64,000 bases of DNA, from NCBI GenBank assembly GCA_030159075.1, contig BROG01000290.1:552501-616500 (forward strand), in the 5' to 3' direction. The translations under genes and the position numbers were made by a program. The notes beneath the pieces are model-generated. The model saw nothing but the letters and a program-made list of their open reading frames with translations. It did no database searches and was not told the origin of the DNA. Positions 44,301 through 54,098 of the stretch are shown in pieces; positions within the stretch are counted from its first letter, which is position 1; every line of letters begins with the position of its first letter. This DNA is from Atrina japonica (lineage: Eukaryota > Mollusca > Bivalvia > Pterioida > Pinnidae).

Positions 44301-47300
44301 TTATAATTATTAATTGTATTTATTATTTAATATTTTTCTAAGTTATTAATTTATTATTATAATATTTATTTATAATATTTATATTTATCTTTTAATTTTT
44401 CCTTTTATTATTTTATATTAATATTTATTTTATTATTATTTATTATTATAAATTTATTTTTTTTTTTATATTTATTTATAATATTTATTTTTTTTTTTTA
44501 TTTATTTATTTTAATTTATTTAATTTTTTTTATTTTTATATATATATATATATTTTATTATTATATTTTTAATTTTTATTTTTTAATTTTTAATATATTA
44601 TATATTATATTTTATATTATTTTAATTTTATTTAAAAATTTTTTTATTAATATTAATATTCATTATATTTATATTATTATTAAATATATTATTTATAAAA
44701 ATAATATATATATTTTTGTTTAATATTTATCTTTCATTATTTTTTTTTTATAATAATTTCTTTATATTATTTTATATTGAATATATTATGATATATTATT
44801 ATTTTTTTTTAATAATATTATAATTTTTATAATATATTTTTAATAATTTTATAATAATATTATTTACTATTTTATATTTATAATAACTATATTTTTAATT
44901 TATTTTTTATAATATATAAATTTTATATTTTTTAATTATTATTATTTTTATATTTATCCACCATCACCCCAACATCTTAAATTATATATAATTTTATTAT
45001 TTATTTTAATATAATAAATTTTATTTATTATTTCTTTTTTTTAATTTAAATTTATATTTATAATTTTTTTATTTTTTTAATATAAATTTTTTATAAATAT
45101 TATATATTTTATTTTATAATTATTTTATAATATTATTATTATTAATATTATATTTTTATTTTTTTTATTTATATTTTTATAATTAATATATATTTTTTTT
45201 TTTTATTATAATTTTTTTATTATAATATTTTTTTTATATTTTATTCTATTTATTAATTTTTTTAATAATTATACTATAAAATATATTATATATAATTATT
45301 ATATTTATTCTTATTTTTATTATATTTCTTATTTTAATAATTTATTATATTTTATTTTATATTATTTGTATTTTTTAATTTTATATATATATTTTTAAAT
45401 ATTTTAATTTTATTAATTATATTATATTATTATATAAATATTAATTTATTTTATAAATTTTATTAAATTTATTTAATATTTTAATTATATTTTAATTTAT
45501 ATTTGATTTATTATATTATTTTATATAAATAAAATTAAATTAATATTTATTTTATTATTTTATTTAATTTAAAAATTTTTTTTTTTAATATATTTACTTA
45601 TATTTATATATATTATATTTATATTATTAATATATATATTTTATTAAATATATTTTAATATTATAATAATTAAATTTTATTATATATATTTTATATTTTT
45701 ATATATTATTATTATTAAATTCTATATTATATTTTTATATTATTATTTCTTTTATTTGTTTATAAAATTATATTATATTTTAATATTTTTTATTTATTTT
45801 ATATATTTATTTAATATCTATTATTTTATTTATTTTTATTTAAATTATATTATTAATTTTTATATTAATTTCATTATATTATTTTTATATTATATTATAT
45901 TTTTATTATTAATTATTTTTTATAAAATAATTGTTTATATTTATATTTTTTATATATGTTTTTATTTATTATTTTTTTAAATTTTATAATTTATTTATTT
46001 AATTTAATTTATTATTTATAATTATTATATATTTTAATAATTTATATATATTTATTTATAAATTATTTTTATATATATTTTTTATTTATTATTTATTATT
46101 TTTTTAATATTATATTATTTTTTTATTATATATAAACACTGAATAACGAATGTAAAATAACCATATATATACACTGAATAGCGGATGAAAAATAACCATA
46201 TATAGACACTGAATAACGGACGTAATATAACCATATATAGACACTGAATAACGGATGTAAAATAACATAGATACTGAATAGCGGGTGTAAAATAACCATA
46301 AATAGACACGGAATAACGGATCTAAAATAACTATATATAGACACTGAATAACGAACGGAAATAACCATATATGGAAATTGAATAACGGATGTAAAATAAC
46401 CGTATATATACACTAAATAACGGATGTAAAATAATCACATATAGACACTGAATAACGATGTAAATGACCACATACAGACACTGAATAACGGACTTATAAA
46501 TAACCATATATAGACACCGAATAGCGGTCGTTAATAACTACATATAGAAACTGAATGACGGATAAAAAATAATCACATATAGACTCTGAATAACGGATGT
46601 AAAATAACCACATATAGACACTGAATAACGGATGTAAAATAATCACATATAGACACTGAATAACGGATGTAAAATAATTACATATAGACACTGAATAACG
46701 GATGTAAAATAACCATATAAAGACACGGAATAACCTATGTAAAATAACCACATATAAACACTGAATAACGGATGTAAAATAACCATTATATAGACACAGA
46801 ATAAAGGATGCAAAAATAACCACATATAGACACGGAAAAACGGAAATAAAATAACCACATATAGACACTGAATTACGGATGTAAATTAACCACATATAGA
46901 CTCTGAATAACGGATGTAAAGTAACACATATAGACACTGAATAACGGATGTAAAATAACACATATAGACACTGAATAACGGATGTAAAATGACCGCATAT
47001 AGACACTGAATAACGGATGTAATATAGCCACATGTAGCAACTAAATAGCGGACTTAAAATAAAAAACATATAGAAACTGAATAACGGACGTAAAATACCA
47101 ACATATAGAAACTGAATAACGAACGTAAAATAACCAGATATAAACACTGAATAGCGGTCGTAAAAGAACCACGTAGAGAAACTGAATAACGGACATAAAG
47201 TAACTAGATATAGAAACTAAATAACAGAAATAACATAATCGCATATAGAAACTGAATAACGGACGTAAATAACCACAAACAGACTGTGTAACTGAAGTAA

Positions 47301-50300
47301 AATAACCACATATAGAAACAACTGAGTATCGGACATAAAATAACCATATATAGAAACTGAATAGCGTACGTAAAATAACCACATATAGAAACTGAGTAAC
47401 GGACATATCATAATCACATGTAGAAACTGACACTAACGGACGTAAAATAACCACATATAGAAACTGAATAACAGACATGAAATAGAAACTGAATAGTGAA
47501 CGTAAAATAACCACATTATAGAAACTGAATAGCGGACGTAAAATAACCACATATAGAAACTGAAAAGCGAAACGATTCGATAAATATTATGTTTCAATAT
47601 AGAAATTGAATAACGGATGTAAGATAACCACATATAGAAACTGAATAGCGGAAATGAAATAACAACAAGTAGAAACGGAATAATGGACACAAAATAACCA
47701 CATATAGAAGCTGAAAAACGGACATAGAATGACCAGATATAGAAACTGAATAGCGGGTATAAAATGACCACATAATGAAACTGAAAAGCGGGTATAAAAT
47801 AACCACATAATGAAACTGAATAGCGGGTATAAAATAACCACATTTGGAGACCGAATAGCAGACGTAAAATAACCACATATAGACAGTGCATGACGAAAAT
47901 ATCGATACAAAAACAAAATAATCATATATATATATATATAGAAAATGAATAATGGGCGTAAAATAACAACATATTTAAACTAAATAACGGACGCAAAATA
48001 ACCACAAACAGAGACTGAATAACGGACGCAAAATAACCATATATAGACACCGAATAGCGTTCGTAAATAACCACATATAGAAACTGAATAACGGATGAAA
48101 AATATCGACATATAGATTCTGAATAACGGATGTAAAATAACCACATATAGAAACTGAATAACGAACGTAAATAACCACATATAGAAATGAATAGCGCACT
48201 TAAAAAAAACACATAGAAACTGAATAACGAACGTAAAATAAAAACTTATAGAAACTGAATAACGAACGTAAATAATTGAATATCGCACATGATTATCCAC
48301 ATGCTGAAAATGAATAGCGGACGTAAAAACCACATTTAGAAACTGAATAACGGGCATGAAATAACCACATAATGAAACTGAATAGCGGACATGAAATAAC
48401 AACATGTTGAAACTGAATAGCGGACATAAAATAACCACATATAGACACTGAATAGCGGTCGTAAAATAGCCAAATTTAGAAACTGAATACCGGACGTGAA
48501 ATAACCACATTTTAGAGACTGAATAGCGGACGTAAAATAACCATATATGAAAACTTTATAACGGACGTAAAATAACCACATATAGAAACTAAATAACGGA
48601 TGTAAAATAACCACATATAGAAACTGAATAACGGACGTGAAATAACCACATATAGAAACTGAATTACGAAAACAGACAAAACAAAATAAAAAAACACATA
48701 ATGTAACTGATTAACGAACGTAAAATAATGATAGGAACAAAAAATAACCACATATAGAAACTGAAAAGCGAAACGATTCGATAAATATTATGTTTATAAC
48801 AGTTGAAATTGATTTTGGTTTTGAAATGTCTTTCATTCACAGCCTCCAAGAGTCGGACACAAGTGTATCAGTTATTGCACTGGGTGTTGTGATCGGTGTA
48901 CTTCTATGCGTCGTTAGCGGCTTGACAGCGTGTTATATTATCAGCGCTAAACGAAAATCAAAAGAAGATACATGTATGTATATTAAGTATCATAGATCCG
49001 ACAGTCAGAATACAGGACGACCCAACAATACACACAATTTTCAATTCCCATTAACTCTTTGAACATTTATAAAATGTATAAAATGTATACATCACTGTTC
49101 ATAATGTCGCCAATAAATATTTGAGGATTTAGTACATTTTCGGAACATTAGTTTAGTAGTTTAGTTGGCGGTTGTTGAGACGTCTGTACCAATTGTGACG
49201 AGGATACACTCCTCACGTGTTTCATTGGACTTGACTGTGGACTCACGGCGGGTGTGACCGGTCGACAGGGGATGCTTACTCCTCCATGGCACCTGATCCC
49301 ACCTCTTGGTTTCCAGAGGTCCGTGTTTGTCCATTTTTACCGGATTTGTATCTATGTCCTGGACATCCTATTGATTTATACTTTGGTATCTGAGATTTTT
49401 ATATTCATAATGTCGCCAATAAATATTTGAGGATTTAGTACATTTTCGGATGGTCGATATGGAGGATCTTGTTAAACAATATGTAGCCCTCTCCCCCAAG
49501 AATGTTCGATAGTATTTTGGGGCATGACCATATACATTGATTCCTTTACACCAATCAGATTTAAAATTATCTGATGACATTTTCACCGAGGTTGACCTTT
49601 TCACCAAACTCTAAGAGGTTTTCATGTAACATTTGTGACGGGTGTGGCATGCTAACGGGAGACGTTGACTCCTTCCGAACACCTCGTTCCATCCGATTTT
49701 GGATTTGTAATTGTTCCCCATGTCAAGACCATTTTTAAAATCCAGTTTGTCGTATTCCAATGAACTTGGAGTTACCTATTTGTACTTCTTCGCTATACTT
49801 TCAACCGTTGATTATCTTTTTTCTAATCCAATAGACATGTACACTGTGAGTACATTAAAGATGTACGATGCCCTGTGGGTGGGCTTATATTTTCATGAAT
49901 ATTATAAACACAATACCAAAGTGATAATGCTCAAGACGATCGATTCTGTTGAGCTTCAATTTTGAAATAGATTATCTGAAAAGAAAGTGGTATCAGACAA
50001 GGCCAAATAATAAATCTAAACGAACAGCCAAAATCCGTCTAAGAGTAACCACTGTTTGTTTGTTTGTTTATTGTTGTTTAACGTCCCACTCAAGAATCTT
50101 TCACTCATATGGAGACGTCACCAATGCCGGTGAAGGGCTTCAAATTTTGGCCTATGCTCGACACCTATGGCCATTGAGTAGTGAGGGTTCTTTAACGTGC
50201 ACGGACACTCACTGTGACACGGGACCTCGGTTTTTACTGTCTCAGTCCGAAGGACAGGAGCGTATCCGGGTGGTAACCATTTCACATACTTCCCTGCCCA

Positions 50301-51139
50301 ATCCGAGGATCGAACCCGGGTCGCATTGGTGAAAAGCGAGTGCGCTAACCACTGCGCTACCCGGACAGCACTGTAAAAGGATGACTATCTTATATTTGGA
50401 AGAATTTAGAATGAATATTAAATGGTGCTGTGAGTGCCAAATATTACTTTAGTATAAAATTACATCAGCTAGTACCGAAATACCATGTACTAGGCTTATA
50501 TATACCATCGGGGACTCAGCGTAATTTAAGTTGTTATCTCAAAAGTGGATGTAGTGTTACCTGTGTGATGGCAATTGCTGACTCATCTGTACCAATTATT
50601 TAACAGTACTATTTAGTATTCCTGTCAGAAGTACTTTTCACTTCTTTGCTGTAGCTCTGGAAAACCAACTGAAGCTAGAGACTTGTTACGTCACAAGTAT
50701 TTTATGTAGAGATGCTATGAGGCACATCAGAGTTATCGCTCTTTGTATGTCAATGATAAGATGAAGGGGTCATATAAAATGATTAAGTGGTAGATATAAA
50801 TTAAACAAAGTAGATATAAATTAAACAAAGAATGAATTAGTTGGAAACAAGTAAAGGTAGTTTTGCACTGGCAAAGTTATTAATACTTTTATTTTATTAT
50901 TATCATCATCATTTTATTATTATTGTTAATATTATTACTATTATTTCTTTCATCATCATCATCATCATCATCGATAATCATTATCGATATTATTATTTTT
51001 TTCATTATTATTATTACCACAATTTTTATTTTTTTCAGACAACAAACCAAACGATTTGTACCTTGACCCAAACTACTGTACAAACAAACCACATGACCAG
51101 GTCTACAATGACATACATGAAAGCGATCAACATATGTAA
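24561..51139 (+). CDS. Tandem Venus-flytrap single-pass receptor-like protein (eight coding exons)
   Basis: The model joins 24561-24807, 25387-25506, 28922-29100, 29253-30209, 33067-34545, 35520-35713, 48843-48973 and 51039-51139. All introns are GT-AG, all phases agree, and the total is 3,408 nt including the stop (1,135 residues). Layout: signal peptide (1-24); first periplasmic-binding-type (ANF receptor) VFT module (~25-500) with GIIGPEYSSQ and YIGIIYENDKYG; a linker with W, P and four Cys; a second VFT module (~540-990) with GFVAGYSSD and IIYSDSSYGHGG; a short six-Cys segment; one transmembrane helix (~1067-1090); a basic stop-transfer and a ~45-residue tail with four or five Tyr. Both VFTs resemble class C GPCR ligand domains, but no seven-helix, kinase or cyclase domain is present. 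It presumably binds an amino-acid-like or peptide ligand at the cell surface; the ligand is unknown. Many N-X-S/T sites support an extracellular location. Confidence 0.85.
24890..25135 (+). repeat. Penelope-like element 3' tail in intron 1
   Basis: Contains GTTGTTGAGACGTATGTACC, the GGTGTGACCGGTCGACAGGG block and CCAGAGGTCCGTGTTTGTCC. It is almost identical to the copy at 49160-49400, so both are young. Confidence 0.75.
25387..25506 (+). CDS. Receptor exon 2
   Basis: 120 nt, phase 1 to phase 1. Acceptor TTGTTGTAG and donor GTTTGT. It encodes the IEAFPTCRF...SPPLI part of VFT1. It is too short for ordinary ORF calling and was found by phase and family pattern. Confidence 0.85.
25507..27679. 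other. Intron 2, left part: decayed repeats
   Basis: Non-coding. It contains a pogo/Tigger-like end (ACAGTGGAACCTCAGTATTT near 26258), a minus-strand GTGAGAAAGTTT-family SINE fragment (~26430-26570), a (CT)n run (27205-27231) and a minus-strand Penelope tail (~27305-27415). Confidence 0.55.
27680..28525. repeat. Cluster of AAACCTAGTTTTTCTC motifs in both orientations
   Basis: About 850 bp is built of 20+ degenerate copies of AGTTAAACCTAGTTTTTCTC and its reverse complement GAGAAAAACTAGGTTTAACT. Phrases such as TGTGATTTTGGCACAG lie between them. Direct and inverted copies alternate, so the strand could fold extensively. The class is unknown; it could be a foldback transposon or a satellite-like expansion. 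Confidence 0.8.
28540..28632 (-). repeat. Penelope-like RT fragment (minus strand)
   Basis: Minus-strand translation gives WNQLCPFIGRPLFLYSYESD, matching the plus-strand fragment LLADLFLYSYEADFI at 36.0 kb. Confidence 0.6.
28922..29100 (+). CDS. Receptor exon 3
   Basis: 179 nt, phase 1 to 0. Acceptor TTACCAG, donor GAG|GTAAAA. It carries the GIIGPEYSSQAES block, the standard first-lobe loop of VFT domains, and FFRVVPSDALQ. Confidence 0.9.
29253..30209 (+). CDS. Receptor exon 4 (second lobe of VFT1)
   Basis: 957 nt, phase 0 at both ends. Acceptor TTTCTTTTCAG, donor AAG|GTAAAT. It starts VMISLMKLLEWNYIGIIYEN, a canonical lobe-2 start. It ends in CLEK just before the linker. Confidence 0.92.
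30210..31585. other. Intron 4, left part: non-coding, one shared repeat
   Basis: 30330-30500 resembles 49610-49830 (shared CATTT.CGACG.GTG.GACATGCT and ATG.ACTTGGAGTT phrases), a separate low-copy repeat family. Otherwise nothing is recognised. Confidence 0.5.
31590..31905 (+). mobile_element. tRNA-derived SINE
   Basis: Head with GAGGCTAGTGGTAGAGCATT A box and CCGGGTTCGATTCC B box. The body is related to the others but diverged, with a GACGGGATGTAAATCAAGAC tail region. It is a different tRNA head from the 24.06-kb copy. Confidence 0.7.
31906..33066. repeat. Intron 4, right part: CA-rich degenerate satellite
   Basis: 32580-32980 is a long imperfect array of ACACAC interspersed with TGACTCACACGTACGTGCGC-like phrases. 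The left part includes a GTGAGAAAGTTT SINE fragment (~32025). Confidence 0.7.
33067..34545 (+). CDS. Receptor exon 5 (linker and entire second VFT module)
   Basis: 1,479 nt, phase 0 at both ends. The linker has W.DLPTATC...CSSC, reminiscent of the class C Cys-rich motif. Then GDVFVIGLLPVYDKS opens VFT2, with EIAEAMVFAVQTVNN, FVAGYSSDISMIVSKLL, SIGYASTAVALSD and IQIIYSDSSYGHGG. VFT2 closes with FDDNGDGVTGYTINNLQ. A whole VFT in one exon, against four exons for VFT1, argues against a simple recent tandem duplication. Confidence 0.93.
34546..35519. other. Intron 5
   Basis: Non-coding. It includes a weak relative of the AAACCTAG cluster (~34780-34860) and a (CT)n(CA)n tract at 35213-35301. Confidence 0.6.
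35213..35301 (+). repeat. (CT)n(CA)n microsatellite
   Basis: About 70 bp of CT repeats followed directly by CA repeats. Confidence 0.97.
35520..35713 (+). CDS. Receptor exon 6 (Cys-rich stalk)
   Basis: 194 nt, phase 0 to 2. Acceptor ACTATTCAG, donor ACCAG|GTAAAC. It encodes VGFSSVLDDRF followed by six cysteines in CPNERECRKC...TC...CFTC, a shortened version of the nine-Cys region that precedes the membrane domain in class C receptors. Confidence 0.85.
35945..36745 (+). mobile_element. Penelope-like retroelement, 5'-truncated, decayed
   Basis: Translations with several frame changes give LLADLFLYSYEADFIQKLL, FRYINDDLSINNDNF (RT catalytic region, YIDD-type reading YIND) and YSVYISQMIRYARSCSTYEH. 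These resemble Penelope-like (PLE) reverse transcriptases. The 3' untranslated part (36480-36735) is the tail found in about nine other places. It is inactive. Confidence 0.7.
36890..37147. repeat. 35-bp minisatellite, left fragment (~7 units)
   Basis: The unit reads CTGAATAGCGGATGTAAAAT then AACCATATATAGACA. The array stops inside a unit after AACCAT at 37147 and resumes with ATATA at about 46129. Confidence 0.95.
37148..41735. other. ~4.6-kb block composed almost only of G and T
   Basis: By eye more than 95% of plus-strand bases are G or T, without any stable repeat period. Long open frames rich in G, V, W and C are a by-product of lacking A-containing stops. There is no coding, RNA or transposon signature. 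It is likely artefactual sequence; see findings. Confidence 0.9.
41736..46128. other. ~4.4-kb block composed almost only of A and T
   Basis: It is T-biased on the plus strand, with rare G or C, and switches abruptly from the G/T block within about 30 bases. A single C/A-rich island sits at 44957-44976. There are no genes or periodic repeats. Confidence 0.9.
46129..48765. repeat. 35-bp minisatellite, main array (~70 units)
   Basis: Same unit as 36890-37147. Variant composition shifts along the array: CATATATAGACAC-type units dominate to about 47.03 kb, CACATATAGAAAC-type units after that, with some reversion near 48.05 and 48.44 kb. Frame-cycling gives spurious minus-strand proteins rich in I, Y, F and V. 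Confidence 0.95.
48843..48973 (+). CDS. Receptor exon 7 (transmembrane helix)
   Basis: 131 nt, phase 2 to 1. Acceptor TTTCATTCACAG, donor GATACAT|GTATGT. VIALGVVIGVLLCVVSGLTA followed by CYIISAKRKSK is a clear helix plus basic cytoplasmic anchor. If the donor were not used, reading would continue to a stop at 49062, giving a different tail. Confidence 0.85.
48974..51038. other. Intron 7: Penelope tail, low-copy repeat, SINE
   Basis: Contains a Penelope-like 3' tail (49160-49405), the second copy of the 30.4-kb repeat (49610-49830), a host repeat piece (49928-50010) and a minus-strand SINE (50055-50370). A trinucleotide-rich ATT/ATC stretch (50890-51020) precedes the acceptor. Confidence 0.65.
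50055..50370 (-). mobile_element. tRNA-derived SINE
   Basis: Head (minus strand) with CCGGGTAGCGCAGTGGTTAGCG A box and CGACCCGGGTTCGATCC-type B box. The body and tail are shared with the 22.15- and 24.06-kb copies, though the head is different. Confidence 0.8.
51039..51139 (+). CDS. Receptor exon 8 (cytoplasmic tail and stop)
   Basis: Acceptor TTTTTTTCAG. The 2-nt start completes the exon 7 codon. It encodes NKPNDLYLDPNYCTNKPHDQ then VYNDIHESDQHM and stops at 51137-51139. It has three tyrosines in short acidic/polar contexts (LYLDP, NYCTN, VYNDI), candidate phosphotyrosine docking sites. No clear AATAAA was seen nearby. Confidence 0.7.
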
Positions 51140-51184
51140 TCAAATGAAATCCCGGTGATACCCGACTAAATATTTAATGCTCAA

Positions 51185-51290
51185 TAACCTCTTGGTTTCC
51201 AGAGGCCCTTGTTTGTCCATTTTTACCAGATTTGTATCTATATCCTGGACATTCTAAAGATATATACTTTGGTATCAAAGATTTTTTATA
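51185..51290 (+). repeat. Penelope-like 3' tail fragment
   Basis: CTCTTGGTTTCCAGAGGCCC ... TTTTTACCAGATTTGTATCT matches the last ~100 bp of the family, immediately after the receptor stop codon. Confidence 0.7.
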
Positions 51291-52404
51291 CATGTATATT
51301 ATTTCAAATGGTAAAGTGATGAAAGTTTACGTTATATGAAATAGTGCAAAACCTAGCCTTTGAGGGGGCATTAGCTGTGTTTTTTCCAATCTGTCTCGCC
51401 TTTTTACCAAATATATATATATATATATACAATAACAAAAAAAAAAAAAATACACAGGCATTAAAATTCTTAAATCCCTATATATTTTGTGAAAATTGCT
51501 TGGGGAACCCAGGTATGGTACTTTTGCAATTGAAACTCAACCTTACTATTTGTGTATGAATTCGGAAATTGATTCGACCTTATTTTCACAAATATATAGC
51601 AATAGAAGATTGTTTTTGCCTGTGTATGACTCTTATTTATTATTAACCATCAATTACAAGTAGTAATGGTAGAAAAAATATAAAAAATGTCCCCTTTTAT
51701 ACTTCCCTGTTATTTTCCATATGTAAAAATAAATATACCATTAATGGAAATTAACAATAATACTCTAATAAGCAAAACTAACATGTAATTCATCTTGTAC
51801 ACAAAAAAAGAGACAGTGGTTTGTAGTGAAAGTGGTTTAACTTTCGATCACTTAATCGTAGATGGCGCTCCGGTGATTATTTGTGATGACGATGACGTTA
51901 AATGTACAGTTGTTACCGCATGCTTTTAGCCTACTGAATGTCGATTTTGATATTAACTTAAATAAATGTCTCTCATGGGCTCTGATGTCGGTGTGAGGGG
52001 GGTGCTTATTGTGGAAGAAACCCCACGTCTCCGACCTGGCAAGCGCCTTACATATTATCCTTTCCACTCCGAATATCGAACATTGGTGGCATTGACAAGA
52101 AGCGTGTTTGCCTACCACTTCGCCAACCGGACACCTCCACATTAGTATAATTAGGAAGTGAAATGTTCGCTCACATCAGGATTACACGGCAAAGAAATAA
52201 TTGAACAGGAAATGTCACATTCTATTTATTTTCTGATCGAAATGTGTATTAGTATACTATCAGTGTTCAATACTTTTTACACTCTTGTAAGAAAAAGCTC
52301 AAAACAAATGCTCAAGACGATTGTTTCTGAAAATAAGACTCCATCAGTTCAGCTCGAATTTAAAATCTTATTGCATGTCTTTAGGTAGTAATACCCTGTT
52401 AGTA
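51291..52404. other. Non-coding host DNA
   Basis: (TA)n near 51412. A decayed minus-strand tRNA-like head lies near 51975-52140 (GTTGGCGAAGTGGTAGGC). A copy of the host repeat interrupted by the Polinton is at about 52290-52375. Confidence 0.5.
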
Positions 52405-52830
52405 CCTCTACATGTTGTTTATATTTCGCAGATGATCCGATATGCCAGCGAGCATATCACATATTAGATTTCACATACATACGCAAACTGTTTACTAATA
52501 AATTGTTGTCACAAGGATATCGGGATTTACGTTTAATGTCAACGTTCCGGAAATTTTACGGTCGGTATATTAACCTTGTTTCCAATTATTATTTTTCATC
52601 ATTAACTGAAATGTCGAGTTACCTGTTCGATGGTGGTATTGAGGATTTTATTCCTGATTGGTAAAAATGTGTTGGTTGTAACTTGTCAACAGGGGATGCT
52701 TCGTTCGCAGCCAGTAACAGCTGATTCCACCTCTGGATCTCCAGAGGTCCGTGTTTATCCAATATCACCAGATTTGTATATGTATCCTGGACATCCTGAA
52801 GATTTATTCTTTGGTATCTATGATTAAATA
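52405..52830 (+). repeat. Penelope-like RT C-terminus and 3' tail
   Basis: Second-longest copy. ATGATCCGATATGCCAGCGA (RT C-terminal coding) through GGTCCGTGTTTATCC. It is diverged and 5'-truncated. Confidence 0.7.
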
Positions 52831-53340
52831 GGCATTTGGTTGTAAAGTTTTAAAGTTGTAAATAATAATAATTGACTTCACTGTCAATGACTAAATTTTG
52901 AAAAAATCAATTTTAGAACATCTGTGAACAGGTTAAAGTGTTATTATGAAGAAATTGAATTCCTATATTTTACCGATACCTTGTTTTACATGTATTTTTT
53001 AAACATGTTTTTGAAACTTTACTCTACATTTTTTTCGACATTTTACTTAGTTATATGAATTTATTAAATTTGTTTAATAAATATATATAATGCAATTTTT
53101 AAATTTGTTCGACAGTTACAAATGTAAAGTGTGTGTGTGTGTGTGTGTCTGTGTGTGACTGTTTGTGAGTGCGTGGAAAACAACAACACAACAACTCTTA
53201 GAAGGGCACTCGGAAAAGTTCTACATGAGTAGATCTGTTTCAATCTCTTACACGGAGTTGTAGATCCTTGCACGTCCGATCAAGCAATTAATCGATTAGA
53301 TCTGTGTGTGCCGATATTTCTTTTTCTTCAGTTGTAATGA
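52831..53340. other. Non-coding host DNA
   Basis: Contains a short (GT)n tract (53130-53155). Nothing else recognised. Confidence 0.5.
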
Positions 53341-53343
53341 TTC

Positions 53344-53382
53344 GGGGGGGGGGGGGGGGGATGTACTGCCCCCCCCCCCCCC
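53344..53382. repeat. Poly-G / poly-C foldback
   Basis: 17 G (53344-53360), an 8-base spacer ATGTACTG, then 14 C (53369-53382). Confidence 0.9.
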
Positions 53383-53814
53383 AGCACAAACAGGTATGTT
53401 TGTAAGTCTGTGACTAACCTGAACACAGCTTTTCACCATAATACCCTAAAATCATTACATTGATTAAATTCGATAAATATCAGTCCAGTAATTTTAGAGG
53501 ATATTTTAAAAAGATTTTTTAAGAGGAAGGTCATAATGTGATGATAATATAATCAGGATCATTGGTGAAGGTGAGCTATAAAGAAAAGGTATGTTCAGAA
53601 ATTTCTATGAAAAGAAATAAATTTGTGTCACAAAGAATTCAGAAATTTCTACGAAAAGAAATAAATCTGTGTCACAGAGAATCTCGGATAAAGGAAAATG
53701 CCACTAAATGTGCTTATTAGAAATGCACATATAACGTGAATACGTGTATAACGTGTACACGGACACCCATACAGATGTTGACCGCGCTCGCCGTACGTCT
53801 AGCCTCATGAGCAA

Positions 53815-54098
53815 GCTATAGCAGTCGGTAGCGCGCTCGACTCTGGATCGTGAGGTCGTGAGTTCGAGTCCCGCCGGCGACAGGTTGGTTTCCTGTCTTT
53901 CGGATGAGACAGTAAAAACTGGAGGTCCCGTGTCACAGTAGGTATCGGCACGTTAAAGAACCCTCATTGTTCAATGGCCGTAAGTGCCGAGCATAGGCCA
54001 AAATTTGAAGCCCTTCACCGGCATTTGGTGACGTCTCCATATGAGTGAAATATTCTTGAGTGGGACGTTAAACAACAATAAACAAACAAACAAGCAAG
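53815..54098 (+). mobile_element. tRNA-derived SINE
   Basis: Nearly identical to the 24.06-kb copy, though the first ~15 bases of the head differ. Tail AAACAAACAAACAAGCAAGC. Confidence 0.85.

Noticed and set aside
46129..48765. CRISPR-like array
   Set aside because: Units are contiguous 35-bp tandem repeats with no unique spacers, in a eukaryotic intron.
46115..48849. Minus-strand frames of I/Y/F/V-rich repeat 'proteins'
   Set aside because: The 35-bp unit has a length not divisible by three, so the three frames cycle every 105 bp. These are translations of a non-coding minisatellite.
48790..49062. Stand-alone 90-residue membrane protein gene
   Set aside because: Its hydrophobic part is better explained as receptor exon 7, with an acceptor at 48842 and a donor at 48974 in matching phase.
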